A DNA stretch of 64,000 bases from UBA5209 sp964625015 (GCA_964625015.1 CAZUZI010000001.1:1-64000); one strand, 5' to 3'; shown: positions 36,082 to 44,223, numbered from the stretch's first letter. Made by a program: numbers and translations. The notes: a model not told the origin generated them from the sequence alone.

Positions 36082-36422
36082 GGGCGTAAGTATCATATAC
36101 GATCGCGCTAATTAGCAATTAATTAGTGAGGAAAGTCCGGACTCCATGTCGCCGTGAACATATTACGGCAAGTGCCGACGAAAGTCGGGAGGGAGTAATC
36201 TTTCGGATAAAAGGGCAACAGAAAGTTATACCGCCCAGCTAACTTATAGCACAAATACTTTGTACTCTAGATTAGCTGGGTAAGGGTGAAATGGTAGTGT
36301 AAGAGACTACCGGGTAGTGCAGTAATGTACTATTGCGTGGCAACCCCCCTTGGAGCAAGGCAATGCCGCATAGATAGATGGTCGTTTGATACAGAATCCG
36401 GCTTATTTGATGCTTACGCTTT
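36082..36422 (+). ncRNA. rnpB: RNase P RNA, apparently lacking P15-P18
   Basis: The catalytic RNA of RNase P, which matures tRNA 5' ends. Conserved core pieces are present: GAGGAAAGTCCGGACTCC (P4/P5 5' side, 36131-36148 region), AACAGAAAG, GGGTAAGGGTGAAATGG, TTGGAGCAAGG (P5 3' side), TAGATAGATGG (J18/2) and CAGAATCCGGCTTA (P4 3' side). Ends pair as P1 (GCGTAAGTATCA, 36084-36095, with TGATGCTTACGC, 36409-36420), and ACGATC pairs with GGTCGT as P2. Between the P5 3' strand and J18/2 there are only about 14 bases (AAGGCAATGCCGCA), where E. coli and B. subtilis have roughly 70-85 bases forming P15, P16, P17 and/or P18. Confidence 0.93.
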
Positions 36423-36466
36423 CAAAATACCCCCAATATTGTTATTATAGGTCATTAAATTCTTTC

Positions 36467-37084
36467 ATGTTCACAATGTTTAACGAAACAGGAACTCAAG
36501 AACCAGATAGGGGGAATAGTAATGAAGAAGTACAGAAAAAGATAAAGATTGAAGGTATCGCATCAAACTATTTAGACAGATTCATAACAGACGATAATCC
36601 ATCTACAAAGAATGGATATACTGCACTAGATCAATTGATTATATATGACTTTGATTTAGCATCTTTTATTGGAGATGATTTCTACGATAAATTTCAGGAG
36701 TTAAAAGATTTAATAATAGATAGGGCACATGAAATTTTAGATGAGGAAGATTGTGATACTGTTGATAATGAAATCGATGAAGATAATGTGGAATATTTCG
36801 ATGCAAGGGATCTATTTGATGAGAACAAGGTACTTATGAAGATTGCTAAGTATATGCTCTTAGAATATATAACCGATGATGTCCTATCTCCATTTTCTGG
36901 AGAAACTTCACTAGAGCAAATAATTGCATATGAGTATGGGAATAGAATAGCTACAGAGAATAATGAGGCAGAGATGATAAAGATAAAGAAAAAACTGATG
37001 GCTATACGTTTTGATATGAAAGGTGGTGGAAGAATGTATAATATTACAAGTATTGAGGAATTCACGGATATAAATTTGGAATGA
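36467..37084 (+). CDS. acidic protein of unknown function, duplicated LEQ-module family (first of pair)
   Basis: A 205-residue acidic protein. The frame opens earlier (36386), but that part lies inside the RNase P RNA, so I start at ATG 36467; ATG 36476 is an alternative. It contains two copies of a short module, GYTALDQLIIYDF (about residues 47-60) and ETSLEQIIAYEYGN (about 148-162), each following an ITDD/ITDDN sequence. The next gene encodes the same module twice. No known family, no signal or membrane segment. Its stop overlaps the next start by 4 bases (ATGA), so the two are co-translated. Confidence 0.72.
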   Translation: MFTMFNETGTQEPDRGNSNEEVQKKIKIEGIASNYLDRFITDDNPSTKNGYTALDQLIIYDFDLASFIGDDFYDKFQELKDLIIDRAHEILDEEDCDTVDNEIDEDNVEYFDARDLFDENKVLMKIAKYMLLEYITDDVLSPFSGETSLEQIIAYEYGNRIATENNEAEMIKIKKKLMAIRFDMKGGGRMYNITSIEEFTDINLE

Positions 37085-37659
37085 ATGGTATGCCAGAGTA
37101 TATAGGTGATCCTGATGATGAGCAGAGTTCTGCAGAAGAAGATGGGTTTGATCGTCGTGATAGTGATGAATACTATCTTGAAATGATAGCTGTTGCTAAC
37201 CACTTAGGTATTCTCAAAAATGACATAAAATCTCCAATAAATAACCTAACTGGTCTTGAGCAGGTAATTGATTATGCTTTCCAATATGCTCCACCTTTTA
37301 TGACACTTAATGATTTAAAGGCAAGAGTTTTTGACAAGATGGATTGGGCACAACAGGTATGTGAGGGAAAGTGTATTGAAGACTTTATTGGTTTTAAGGG
37401 AAAATACGGTGAGGAACAAAAGGATAAAGAAAAAAGGTTCTTTAAAGGTATAATTTTTGGGATATCTATTTCTATGCTTTCAAGACGAATAACAGATGAT
37501 GTTCGATCTTCTAATGGTCTTTCACCTCTTGAGCAGGTTATTATGTTCTATTTCGGATATATGCGTGAGGATAGATTAAAGAAGATAAAAGGAGAAATAT
37601 ATTCATTGTATAAAAGCTGGGCAGGAGGTCGTACAATACTTAATGAAGAATTCCTCTAA
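37081..37659 (+). CDS. protein of unknown function, duplicated LEQ-module family (second of pair)
   Basis: A 192-residue protein that shares its architecture with the preceding one: two modules, LTGLEQVIDYAFQYA (about residues 56-70) and GLSPLEQVIMFYFGYM (about 145-160), the second again preceded by RRITDDVRSS. The GGRTI near the C-terminus parallels GGGRMYNI in the neighbour. The pair therefore arose by gene duplication of an already duplicated module. Cytosolic by sequence. Its 3' end overlaps the fmt gene on the other strand by 20 bases. Confidence 0.72.
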   Translation: MNGMPEYIGDPDDEQSSAEEDGFDRRDSDEYYLEMIAVANHLGILKNDIKSPINNLTGLEQVIDYAFQYAPPFMTLNDLKARVFDKMDWAQQVCEGKCIEDFIGFKGKYGEEQKDKEKRFFKGIIFGISISMLSRRITDDVRSSNGLSPLEQVIMFYFGYMREDRLKKIKGEIYSLYKSWAGGRTILNEEFL

Positions 37660-38605
37660 GCCCTTTTCCTAATCCGTTTAAGAAGTCTTTATCACTCATT
37701 TCATTCTTTCCCTCTATTTGTAATCTCTTTATTCTAAGGGATATGTTTAAATCTTTAGTGGATACTAGTAGCATATCGTTTTGTTTAAATAGTTCTCCAG
37801 GTATTCCTGTATTTTTTGTATCAACTATTTCTGATTCATATATTTTGTTGATCTTTCCATCGTTCATAAACCATGCAATTGGCCAAGGTATGAATGCTCT
37901 TACCATTCTTTCAATATATTCAGGTTCCATACTATTCCAATTTATCTCTGCACTCTCTTTTGATATATCTTTTTGATAGCAGTATGTAGCTAATGAATTA
38001 TCTTGTGGTATAGAATCTATTTCTCCGTTTACCCATCTTTCTAAAACATTCCCTAAAACCTGTGCAGACTTAGAAACTAATCTTTGTCTCAATGAAAGAT
38101 TGGTATCGGTTGGTAGTATTGATTCTGGAAATATTTCTAATATATCTCCTTCATCCATACCTTCAGACATTAACATTATGGTTATACCTGTTTCTGTCTC
38201 TCCATCTAAAATTGCTTTTTGTATTGGTACTGCACCTCTGTATTTAGGAAGTATGGAAAAGTGTACATTGATTGCTTTGTATTTAGGATATTCAATGAAG
38301 AATTTAGGTACTATTTCACCAAATGCTTTGCATACAATTAATTCAGGTTTGAATTTTTCTAATGCCTCTCTATACCTATCAATATTTCTCTCTGTATGAA
38401 ATACCTCTATACCGTTATCTAAGGCATACTCTTTTACTTTAGAGGGAGTAAGTATCTGTTTCCTTCCAACTGGCTTGTCTGGTGTAGTTACTACTCCAAC
38501 AATATTAAATCTCTCATCCATATGGAGTGCTTTCAGAGTTTCTACTGATTCCCAATCTGTTCCTAGAAAGAGTGTTTTTACAGGTTCTTTAACTAAATTT
38601 CTCAT
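37640..38605 (-). CDS. fmt: methionyl-tRNA formyltransferase
   Basis: A 321-residue Fmt, the enzyme that formylates initiator Met-tRNA with 10-formyl-tetrahydrofolate. The catalytic-domain signature INVHFSILPKYRGAVPIQ (about residues 110-127) includes the Asn and His, and SEGMDEGDIL supplies the Asp. The C-terminal domain (about 210-315) has the usual W..G..I position. Some highly reduced CPR genomes lack formylation, so its presence is informative. Divergent from queA with a 69-base shared promoter region. Confidence 0.94.
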   Translation of the reverse strand: MRNLVKEPVKTLFLGTDWESVETLKALHMDERFNIVGVVTTPDKPVGRKQILTPSKVKEYALDNGIEVFHTERNIDRYREALEKFKPELIVCKAFGEIVPKFFIEYPKYKAINVHFSILPKYRGAVPIQKAILDGETETGITIMLMSEGMDEGDILEIFPESILPTDTNLSLRQRLVSKSAQVLGNVLERWVNGEIDSIPQDNSLATYCYQKDISKESAEINWNSMEPEYIERMVRAFIPWPIAWFMNDGKINKIYESEIVDTKNTGIPGELFKQNDMLLVSTKDLNISLRIKRLQIEGKNEMSDKDFLNGLGKGLRGILH

Positions 38606-38633
38606 GGCATATTTTATCCTAAATCAGTAGAAA

Positions 38634-38664
38634 TTGATATAAAATCAATAAAAATTGGTATAAT
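38634..38664 (+). promoter_or_regulatory. queA promoter, near-leaderless
   Basis: TTGATA (38634-38639), 19-base spacer, TATAAT (38659-38664) preceded by TGG. The -10 ends 10 bases before the queA ATG, so the 5' leader would be only a few bases. Confidence 0.65.
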
Positions 38665-38674
38665 AGCAGGATTT

Positions 38675-39700
38675 ATGAAATCATCAGAATTTGTATACAA
38701 CCTACCAGAGGAAAATATTGCGAAATTTCCACCTAAAGTCAGAGGTACTTCTAGTTTGTTAGTTGTTCACAAAGAGAGTGGAGAACTTGAACAGAGGCAA
38801 TATTTCAATATACCTGAATATATCCAAGAAGGAGATGTCGTTGTTCTTAATGAGACAAAAGTTGAGAAGAGGAGAACATATTTTACTACATCTAAGGGTC
38901 GAAGGATTGAGGTGCTTTTTCTAAACCATACAGAAGACAGGAAATGGTACTGTTTGGTTAAGGGCGCAAGATATATTCATGAGGGAGATATTCTTTCATC
39001 TATAGATGATGAAAGTGTAAAGATACTTGTAGGAAAGAGAGATGGTGATGGTTTTCAAATTGAGCCATACATTGAAGATGCAGAGAATATTTTTAAAAAG
39101 GTTGGTCATACCCCTATCCCACCATATATGAAAAGAGAAGATACCATTGAAGACTATGAAAGATACAATACGGTATTTGCAAGGCTTACAGGTTCTGTTG
39201 CTGCACCCACTGCATCTCTTAATTTAACAGATGATATACTTTCTGAAATTGAAAGAAGAGGGGCAAAGATTGTAAAAATTGAATTAGAGATAGGGTGGGG
39301 TACATTTGCACCGATAAGGGAGGAGAATGTAGAAGATCATGAGATTCATCATGAAAGAATAACGGTATCAAAAGAAGCCGCTGAAATAATCAATAGTGCA
39401 AAGAGAGTATGGGCATTCGGTACAACTGTTGCAAGGACTTTGGAGAGTGTTTCAGATGAGAATGGAAATATACATCAATACTCTGGTACTACAGACCTTT
39501 ACATATATCCTGGATATATGTGGAAGGTGGTAGATGTACTTGTTACAAATTTTCATATGCCCGAATCCTCTCTCATTCTCCTTGTATCCTCATTTGCTGG
39601 TACAGGGTTAGTTAAGAGAGCATACGCAGAGGCATTGCGATGTGGGTATAAATTTCTTAGCTACGGTGATAGCATGTTAATTTTAAATGAGGATCGATAG
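38675..39700 (+). CDS. queA: S-adenosylmethionine:tRNA ribosyltransferase-isomerase
   Basis: A 341-residue QueA, which transfers and rearranges the ribose of SAM onto preQ1 in tRNA to give epoxyqueuosine. Family blocks visible are VVLNETKV, HTPIPPYMKRED, RYNTVFARLTGSVAAPTASLNLT and WGTFAPIREENVEDHEIHHE. It is followed with no gap by tgt, the enzyme of the preceding step, so the two form a queuosine-tRNA modification operon. Confidence 0.95.
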   Translation: MKSSEFVYNLPEENIAKFPPKVRGTSSLLVVHKESGELEQRQYFNIPEYIQEGDVVVLNETKVEKRRTYFTTSKGRRIEVLFLNHTEDRKWYCLVKGARYIHEGDILSSIDDESVKILVGKRDGDGFQIEPYIEDAENIFKKVGHTPIPPYMKREDTIEDYERYNTVFARLTGSVAAPTASLNLTDDILSEIERRGAKIVKIELEIGWGTFAPIREENVEDHEIHHERITVSKEAAEIINSAKRVWAFGTTVARTLESVSDENGNIHQYSGTTDLYIYPGYMWKVVDVLVTNFHMPESSLILLVSSFAGTGLVKRAYAEALRCGYKFLSYGDSMLILNEDR

Positions 39701-40717
39701 ATGGTAGATATTAATGCCTTAAAAGAAAATGTATATTTTATGCCAGATGCTACAAGGGGTGCTGTTAGGTATTTAACAACAAAGCAATTAAAAGAAACTG
39801 GTACAGAGGCAATTGTAACTAATACATTACATCTTTTGATGTATCCTGGTTCGAAGGTAATACAGCAATTAGGTGGTATAAAGAAGATGATGGGATGGGA
39901 TGGGATTGTATTAACTGATTCTGGTGGATTTCAGGTATTTTCCCTTATTCATTCTAAGAAATGGGAAGGTAGTGTACATGAGAATGGAGCAATATTTAAA
40001 TCTCCTCGTGAAGGCAATATATATGAGCTTACACCAGAATCTTCAATTGATATCCAAATGGCTATCGGTTCTGATATCCTTGTTTGTTTAGATGATTGTA
40101 GAGATACAGACCTTACACGCTCTGAGGCAGAAGAATCAGTTGAGAGAACAATAAGGTGGGCAAAAAGATGTAATGATCATTTTGAAAATATATATGGTGG
40201 AACAGCTAAGACAGGTAAACTTTTAACCGCTGTTGTGCAGGGTGCAAACTTCTTAGATCTAAGAGAGTATTGTGCCAAAGAATTAGTGAAGATTGGTTTT
40301 GATGGATATAACTTCGGAGGTTTTGTTGTAGACAAAGATGGCAAATTAGTAATAGATGAAATGAAAACTGTTATTGAGAATATCCCAAAAGATACAATCC
40401 GTTATGCAATGGGTGTTGGTAAACCAGAGGATATACGCAAGGGGATCGAGATAGGGTACAACCTTTTTGATACTGTTTTGGTTACCAGGAATGCGAGACA
40501 TGGAACACTGTATACATCTGAGGGTGAACTTCGCATTGGAAATAGTAGTATGTCATTAGATCAAAGAGCTGTAGATCCTAATTGTAACTGTGAATGTTGT
40601 GCTAACTACTCAAGAGCATATATACATCAGATGCTAAAGAACAATGAAGCAACTGCTATGACTTTATGTACCATTCATAACTTAACCTACTATCAATCAA
40701 TTATTCAAAAAGGATAA
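39701..40717 (+). CDS. tgt: queuine/preQ1 tRNA-ribosyltransferase
   Basis: A 338-residue Tgt that swaps G34 for preQ1 in tRNAs with GUN anticodons. The base-recognition motif TDSGGFQVFSL (about residues 71-81), the catalytic DDCRDTD region, and the zinc site CNCECC with a downstream His (about 285-310) are present. The family is often ~370 residues, so this is slightly compact. Starts on the base after the queA stop. No preQ1 synthesis genes are nearby, so the base may be salvaged. Confidence 0.94.
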   Translation: MVDINALKENVYFMPDATRGAVRYLTTKQLKETGTEAIVTNTLHLLMYPGSKVIQQLGGIKKMMGWDGIVLTDSGGFQVFSLIHSKKWEGSVHENGAIFKSPREGNIYELTPESSIDIQMAIGSDILVCLDDCRDTDLTRSEAEESVERTIRWAKRCNDHFENIYGGTAKTGKLLTAVVQGANFLDLREYCAKELVKIGFDGYNFGGFVVDKDGKLVIDEMKTVIENIPKDTIRYAMGVGKPEDIRKGIEIGYNLFDTVLVTRNARHGTLYTSEGELRIGNSSMSLDQRAVDPNCNCECCANYSRAYIHQMLKNNEATAMTLCTIHNLTYYQSIIQKG

Positions 40718-40720
40718 CAG

Positions 40721-40743
40721 AAGAGGGCGTTTGCCGCCCTCTT
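40721..40743. terminator. hairpin between convergent tgt and DsbA-like gene
   Basis: AAGAGGGCG (40721-40729), loop TTTGC, CGCCCTCTT (40735-40743): a perfect 9-bp stem between two convergent genes. Neither side has a clean T-tract, but the position suggests a bidirectional terminator. Confidence 0.65.
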
Positions 40744-40767
40744 AATATTTCTAGATATATCTTCTAA

Positions 40768-41559
40768 TTATAGATATTCCTCTATTATCTGCTTGAATGA
40801 ATCAAATGGGTATGCACCAGCTATCAACTTACCCTTTACATTACCATCTTTATCTAATGTTCCAATTATGAATCCTGGTGTACCTTGTACTCCTGCCTTT
40901 TGACCATCTGCGAGGTCTTTAGCTACTTCATCTTTAAACTGTTCATTTGTTAAACAGGTACTAAATTTCTCTGAAGATACACCGGCCTGTGTTGCATAAC
41001 CAGCAAGTACTGAATCTTCTAATCCTACACCGTTTGTTGGTGTATTTGTAAATACTAAATCATGAAATTTAAAGTATGCCTCATTGCCACCTAAATCACC
41101 GACACATTCAGCAGCAATTGCCTCTCTTGTAGCTTTAGGATCATGGAAACTAAGTGGGAAATCTCTGAATACTAATATTGCCTTACCAGTATTAACATAC
41201 TCATCTATTAACTTCTGATTCGTTTCGTTAAAGTGTCTCTGACAGTATGGACATTCATAGTCACTAAATTCAACAATTGCAACTTTTGCCTTATCTTTGT
41301 TTCCTAGGTATGCATCATCATCTATACTTACCTCTGTAGCTACAAACTCTTCCCCATTGGTTGTATCTCCATTATTACCACTATCTGAATTTGTATTTGC
41401 ATTCTTTCCGTTGTTTGTTAACAGGATTGCGACTGCAATTATAATACCTGCTAATACTATGGAGAGAGGGACAATAAAGGTGTCTAAATTTAAAACGATC
41501 TCTTTTTCTTCACTCTTAGGAGCTTCCTTCTTTACCTCGGTCTTTTTTACTTTTGCCAT
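40768..41559 (-). CDS. membrane-anchored DsbA-like thiol oxidoreductase
   Basis: A 263-residue protein: a Lys-rich cytosolic start, one transmembrane helix (about residues 30-50), and an extracytoplasmic thioredoxin-fold domain with the active-site CPYC (near residue 99, FSDYECPYC) and the cis-Pro loop QGTPGFIIG. This matches the DsbA/BdbD-like family that makes or isomerises disulfides outside the membrane. Likely clients in this window are the Cys-rich protein at 3568-4896 and other secreted proteins. Confidence 0.92.
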   Translation of the reverse strand: MAKVKKTEVKKEAPKSEEKEIVLNLDTFIVPLSIVLAGIIIAVAILLTNNGKNANTNSDSGNNGDTTNGEEFVATEVSIDDDAYLGNKDKAKVAIVEFSDYECPYCQRHFNETNQKLIDEYVNTGKAILVFRDFPLSFHDPKATREAIAAECVGDLGGNEAYFKFHDLVFTNTPTNGVGLEDSVLAGYATQAGVSSEKFSTCLTNEQFKDEVAKDLADGQKAGVQGTPGFIIGTLDKDGNVKGKLIAGAYPFDSFKQIIEEYL

Positions 41560-41680
41560 AATGGTGTGGATAATATATTAAAGAGGGCAAGTATATAGGT
41601 ACCATAATATTTTAATTACTTATTTCTGTCAACCAGCTATCTTATAGCGAAATAATAGGAGTATGGTATACTAATAACAG

Positions 41681-42245
41681 ATGGGGCAAATGAATAGAAA
41701 TATAAGAAATATTCTTTCAAATATACTACTCTTTATAGTACTTATGNNNNNNNNNNNNNNNNNNNNNNNNNNNNNNNNNNNNNNNNNNNNNNNNNNNNNN
41801 NNNNNNNNNNNNNNNNNNNNNNNNNNNNNNNNNNNNNNNNNNNNNNAAGGCATCTTTGCGCGATATTACAAATCTTAAAGAATGGGTTATGCAAAACTAC
41901 GATATAAAGCCACAGATATATATGATTGGTTTTAGCATGGGAGGTCTACCGACATTAAACTATGCATCTGAAAATAATGAAATGGTTAGTAAGGTCGCAT
42001 TGCTTGCTCCTACGACAAAGATTAGTGAATGGAGTTTACAGAGAGTGAATGAGGTAATGGGTATTGATATAAAGATATGGCATGGTAATGCAGATGTTAA
42101 TGTTCCATACGGATATACCTCTAATTTTGTAAACAAGGTCAAAACATGGGGTAAAGAAATACCATTGGTAACATTAGAAGGTAAGGGTCATTTTGACATT
42201 GATACAGAATATATGCCAGATATATTAGAATTTTTTAATCAGTAA
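41681..42245 (+). CDS. alpha/beta hydrolase, interrupted by a 100-N assembly gap
   Basis: The gene starts at 41681 with a hydrophobic N-terminus (MGQMNRNIRNILSNILLFIV), enters the run of 100 N at 41747-41846, and resumes in another frame (KASLRDITNLKEWV from 41847). The part after the gap has a full alpha/beta-hydrolase triad: nucleophile elbow GFSMGG, Asp in HGNADVNVPY, His in GKGHFD. The frame mismatch simply means the gap length is arbitrary. An extended -10 (TGGTATACT, 41664-41672) lies 8 bases before the ATG. Substrate unknown; the N-terminus suggests a membrane-anchored or secreted esterase or peptidase. Confidence 0.8.
41747..41846. other. 100-N scaffold gap
   Basis: Exactly 100 undetermined bases, the conventional filler for a gap of unknown size. 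It falls inside the hydrolase gene, so gene length and adjacency across it are uncertain. Confidence 0.99.
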
Positions 42246-42651
42246 GCATACTAACTTCTTTTACAATCTCTTTCATCTCTTCTTCTGTGTATTCTCTTCT
42301 ATGATCTACCTCTGATATAACCATTGTATCACTATAAACAGGTTTAATATGAAAATGTAGATGATGAACAGATTGTCCTGCTTTCTCTCCGGTGTTTTGT
42401 CTAAGCACGAATCCCTCTGGGTTATATACTTCTTTTAAATGTCTAGATATTTTCTTTACAACATTTATGCAGTTACAAAGATCTTCGTCAGAAACATCTA
42501 ATATATCTCTGTAGTGATTCTTAGGGACCACTAGTGTATGTCCTTTACTCAATGGTGATATATCTAAAAATGCTATGACATTTTCATCCTCATATATTTT
42601 TGAACATGGGATATCCCCATTAACAATCTTACAGAATATGCAATCTTCCAT
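42235..42651 (-). CDS. HIT-family nucleotide hydrolase
   Basis: A 138-residue HIT protein with CIFCKIVNGDIPC at the start and the histidine triad HHLHFHIKP near residue 98. Such proteins hydrolyse adenosine phosphoramidates or related nucleotides. Its 3' end overlaps the hydrolase gene by 11 bases in convergent orientation; its start is 2 bases after the Nudix gene stop, so these two are probably co-transcribed. Confidence 0.92.
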   Translation of the reverse strand: MEDCIFCKIVNGDIPCSKIYEDENVIAFLDISPLSKGHTLVVPKNHYRDILDVSDEDLCNCINVVKKISRHLKEVYNPEGFVLRQNTGEKAGQSVHHLHFHIKPVYSDTMVISEVDHRREYTEEEMKEIVKEVSMLTD

Positions 42652-42653
42652 AT

Positions 42654-43247
42654 CTAAAGATGATAAATTATTACTCTACTCCAGAAGGTAAGAGTTTCTT
42701 CATTAGTTTTAAGATAATCTAAACTTACAAATCCGATATCTTCTAATCCTTCTTCTTTGATGTGTACATCATCACCATCTAATTCAAACACATATATAAA
42801 TCCTATGTGTAAGTGATTTACAGGATTCTCATCTTCTAAGTATATTAAACCAAGGAAGTCTTTCTTTATAATGTTTGCATTCAAAGAAACTTCTTCGTTC
42901 AGCTCTTGCATCAATGCATCGCCAATTAAATCGTTACCTTTGTATCCCTTTATCTCATCTATATGGCCGCCTAGAGGTAAGGGGCATAACCCATTTAATC
43001 TCCCCTCATTCCTTTTTATTAGTTTATGTAAAAAATACTTATTCTTGTATTTTAGAACAACCTGGGCAATTATCTGTTTGTACGATGGATCATCTTCGAG
43101 TGTGTTTCTTTCTCTAAATTCAGAATGTTCCTTAATTAATTCTAAATATCTGTCTAAATCTGTATTATTTAGGCCATTCCATTTTCCATCTTTAAAAAGG
43201 ATATCTCCTTTTATGCACAATATTTTTCTTAAAAGGTTTTCCTCCAT
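42654..43247 (-). CDS. Nudix-family hydrolase (degenerate Nudix box)
   Basis: A 197-residue protein with a Nudix fold pattern: LPLGGHIDE ... ALMQELNEEVSL (about residues 90-120). The box has the Gly and the E..EE metal ligands, but the usual Arg of REL is Gln and there are extra residues between the Gly and the helix. A family with isopentenyl-diphosphate-isomerase or phosphoesterase-like members is possible. The start abuts the ferredoxin stop region, so ferredoxin, Nudix and HIT form a tight run. Confidence 0.72.
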   Translation of the reverse strand: MEENLLRKILCIKGDILFKDGKWNGLNNTDLDRYLELIKEHSEFRERNTLEDDPSYKQIIAQVVLKYKNKYFLHKLIKRNEGRLNGLCPLPLGGHIDEIKGYKGNDLIGDALMQELNEEVSLNANIIKKDFLGLIYLEDENPVNHLHIGFIYVFELDGDDVHIKEEGLEDIGFVSLDYLKTNEETLTFWSRVIIYHL

Positions 43248-43450
43248 TATTCCTCAATAACTATAGCTGTTGCTGGGCATGCATCATGTGCTTCTCTTAC
43301 TTTTTCTTGAAGATTTTCAGGTATCTCAACATCCTTCCACTCCTCTTTAACACCAACTGTTCCATCTTCTTTCATCTCAAAGACTTCAGGACAAATAGCT
43401 ACGCATGATCCGCATGCAATACACTTAGACTGGTCTATAGATACTTTCAT
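43247..43450 (-). CDS. ferredoxin, single [4Fe-4S] type
   Basis: I start at 43450, giving MKVSIDQSKCIACGSCVAIC, 67 residues; the frame is open to 43537 but the extension has no ferredoxin character. Four cysteines in C-x2-C-x2-C-x3-C and a later CPATAI provide the cluster ligands. Small ferredoxins of this form carry one [4Fe-4S] cluster and donate electrons to unknown partners. It lies immediately downstream of superoxide dismutase, so expression under oxidative stress is plausible. Confidence 0.9.
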   Translation of the reverse strand: MKVSIDQSKCIACGSCVAICPEVFEMKEDGTVGVKEEWKDVEIPENLQEKVREAHDACPATAIVIEE

Positions 43451-43503
43451 ATACTTATCATTTAAATTATATATACCCATTCTTTCAAAAATATTGATAT
43501 ATA

Positions 43504-44097
43504 TCAACCCTTGATTATCTCTAATACGTAATCCCAATTAACAATATCCCACCATGCATCTACATATGCAGCTCTATCATTTTTGTAATCAAGATAGTAA
43601 GCATGTTCCCATACATCATTAACAAGTACAGGTTTGAATCCGTGAATATTCAGTAGATTATGTTTCTCTACCTGCATAACTATCAGTTTACCACTATCAT
43701 CTCTTAAGAGTGTGACCCATCCACTTCCCTCAACTGCTTTGCCTGCATCACTAAACTCTTTCTTGAAATTATCAAATGAACCAAAATTAGTATCTAGAAT
43801 ATACTTTACTTCATCATTAACTGTATTCTCTTTAGAATATGGTTTCATATTCTTCCAAAACATCTCATGAAGTATGTGACCATTAAGGTTAAAGCTAAGG
43901 TCCCTCATAACAGCCTTTATATTAATCTCATTACCATTTCTATATCCCTCTAACAACTCAAGTGCTTTATTCGCTCCATCTACATACCCTTTATGATGTT
44001 TGTCATGATGAAGTTTCATAATGTCTTCAGATATAACAGGTTGAAGAGCCTCATATGCATAGGGGAGATCAGGAAGCTCATATTGTATATTAGTCAT
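43504..44097 (-). CDS. sodA: Fe/Mn superoxide dismutase
   Basis: A 197-residue SOD of the Fe/Mn family. Metal ligands are His30 (MKLHHDKHH), the His in NGHILHEMFW (~78), and the Asp and His of VNDVWEHAYY (~160-164). The ferredoxin gene follows 53 bases later. The upstream region has a symmetrical element over the -10 (44110-44138). It detoxifies superoxide, which implies exposure to oxygen despite the otherwise fermentative lifestyle expected for these organisms. Iron versus manganese use cannot be decided here. Confidence 0.94.
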   Translation of the reverse strand: MTNIQYELPDLPYAYEALQPVISEDIMKLHHDKHHKGYVDGANKALELLEGYRNGNEINIKAVMRDLSFNLNGHILHEMFWKNMKPYSKENTVNDEVKYILDTNFGSFDNFKKEFSDAGKAVEGSGWVTLLRDDSGKLIVMQVEKHNLLNIHGFKPVLVNDVWEHAYYLDYKNDRAAYVDAWWDIVNWDYVLEIIKG

Positions 44098-44109
44098 ATA
44101 ATCAGTTAT

Positions 44110-44141
44110 TACAATTTAGATACTCTAACTAAATTGTATCA
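44110..44141 (-). promoter_or_regulatory. sod promoter overlapped by a perfect inverted repeat (candidate operator)
   Basis: On the minus strand TGATACAAT (44141-44133) is an extended -10 for sod. A perfect 10-bp inverted repeat, TACAATTTAG (44110-44119) and CTAAATTGTA (44129-44138) with 9 bases between, covers that -10 and the start region. Position and symmetry fit a repressor operator. Confidence 0.55.
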
Positions 44142-44148
44142 CATACAT

Positions 44149-44217
44149 CTGTTGGGATGTGAAGTTCGTCGTACACCGAACCTCACCCAGTGGGAGTATA
44201 TCCACACTGCCCAACAG
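44149..44217 (-). ncRNA. 69-nt three-way-junction structure, function unknown
   Basis: Closing stem CTGTTGGG (44149-44156) with CCCAACAG (44210-44217), 8 bp. Inside are two hairpins: GTGAAGTTCG/CGAACCTCAC (44159-44168 with 44077+100 i.e. 44177-44186) and CAGTGGGA/TCCACACTG (44188-44209). The single A-C mismatch of the first hairpin becomes a G-U pair on the minus strand, so I assign it there. No known RNA family recognised. It lies just upstream of the sod promoter. Confidence 0.5.
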
Positions 44218-44223
44218 AGTTTG

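Noticed and set aside
36386..36466. Extension of the LEQ-module gene into the RNase P RNA
   Set aside because: Those bases form the 3' end and P1 helix of RNase P RNA.
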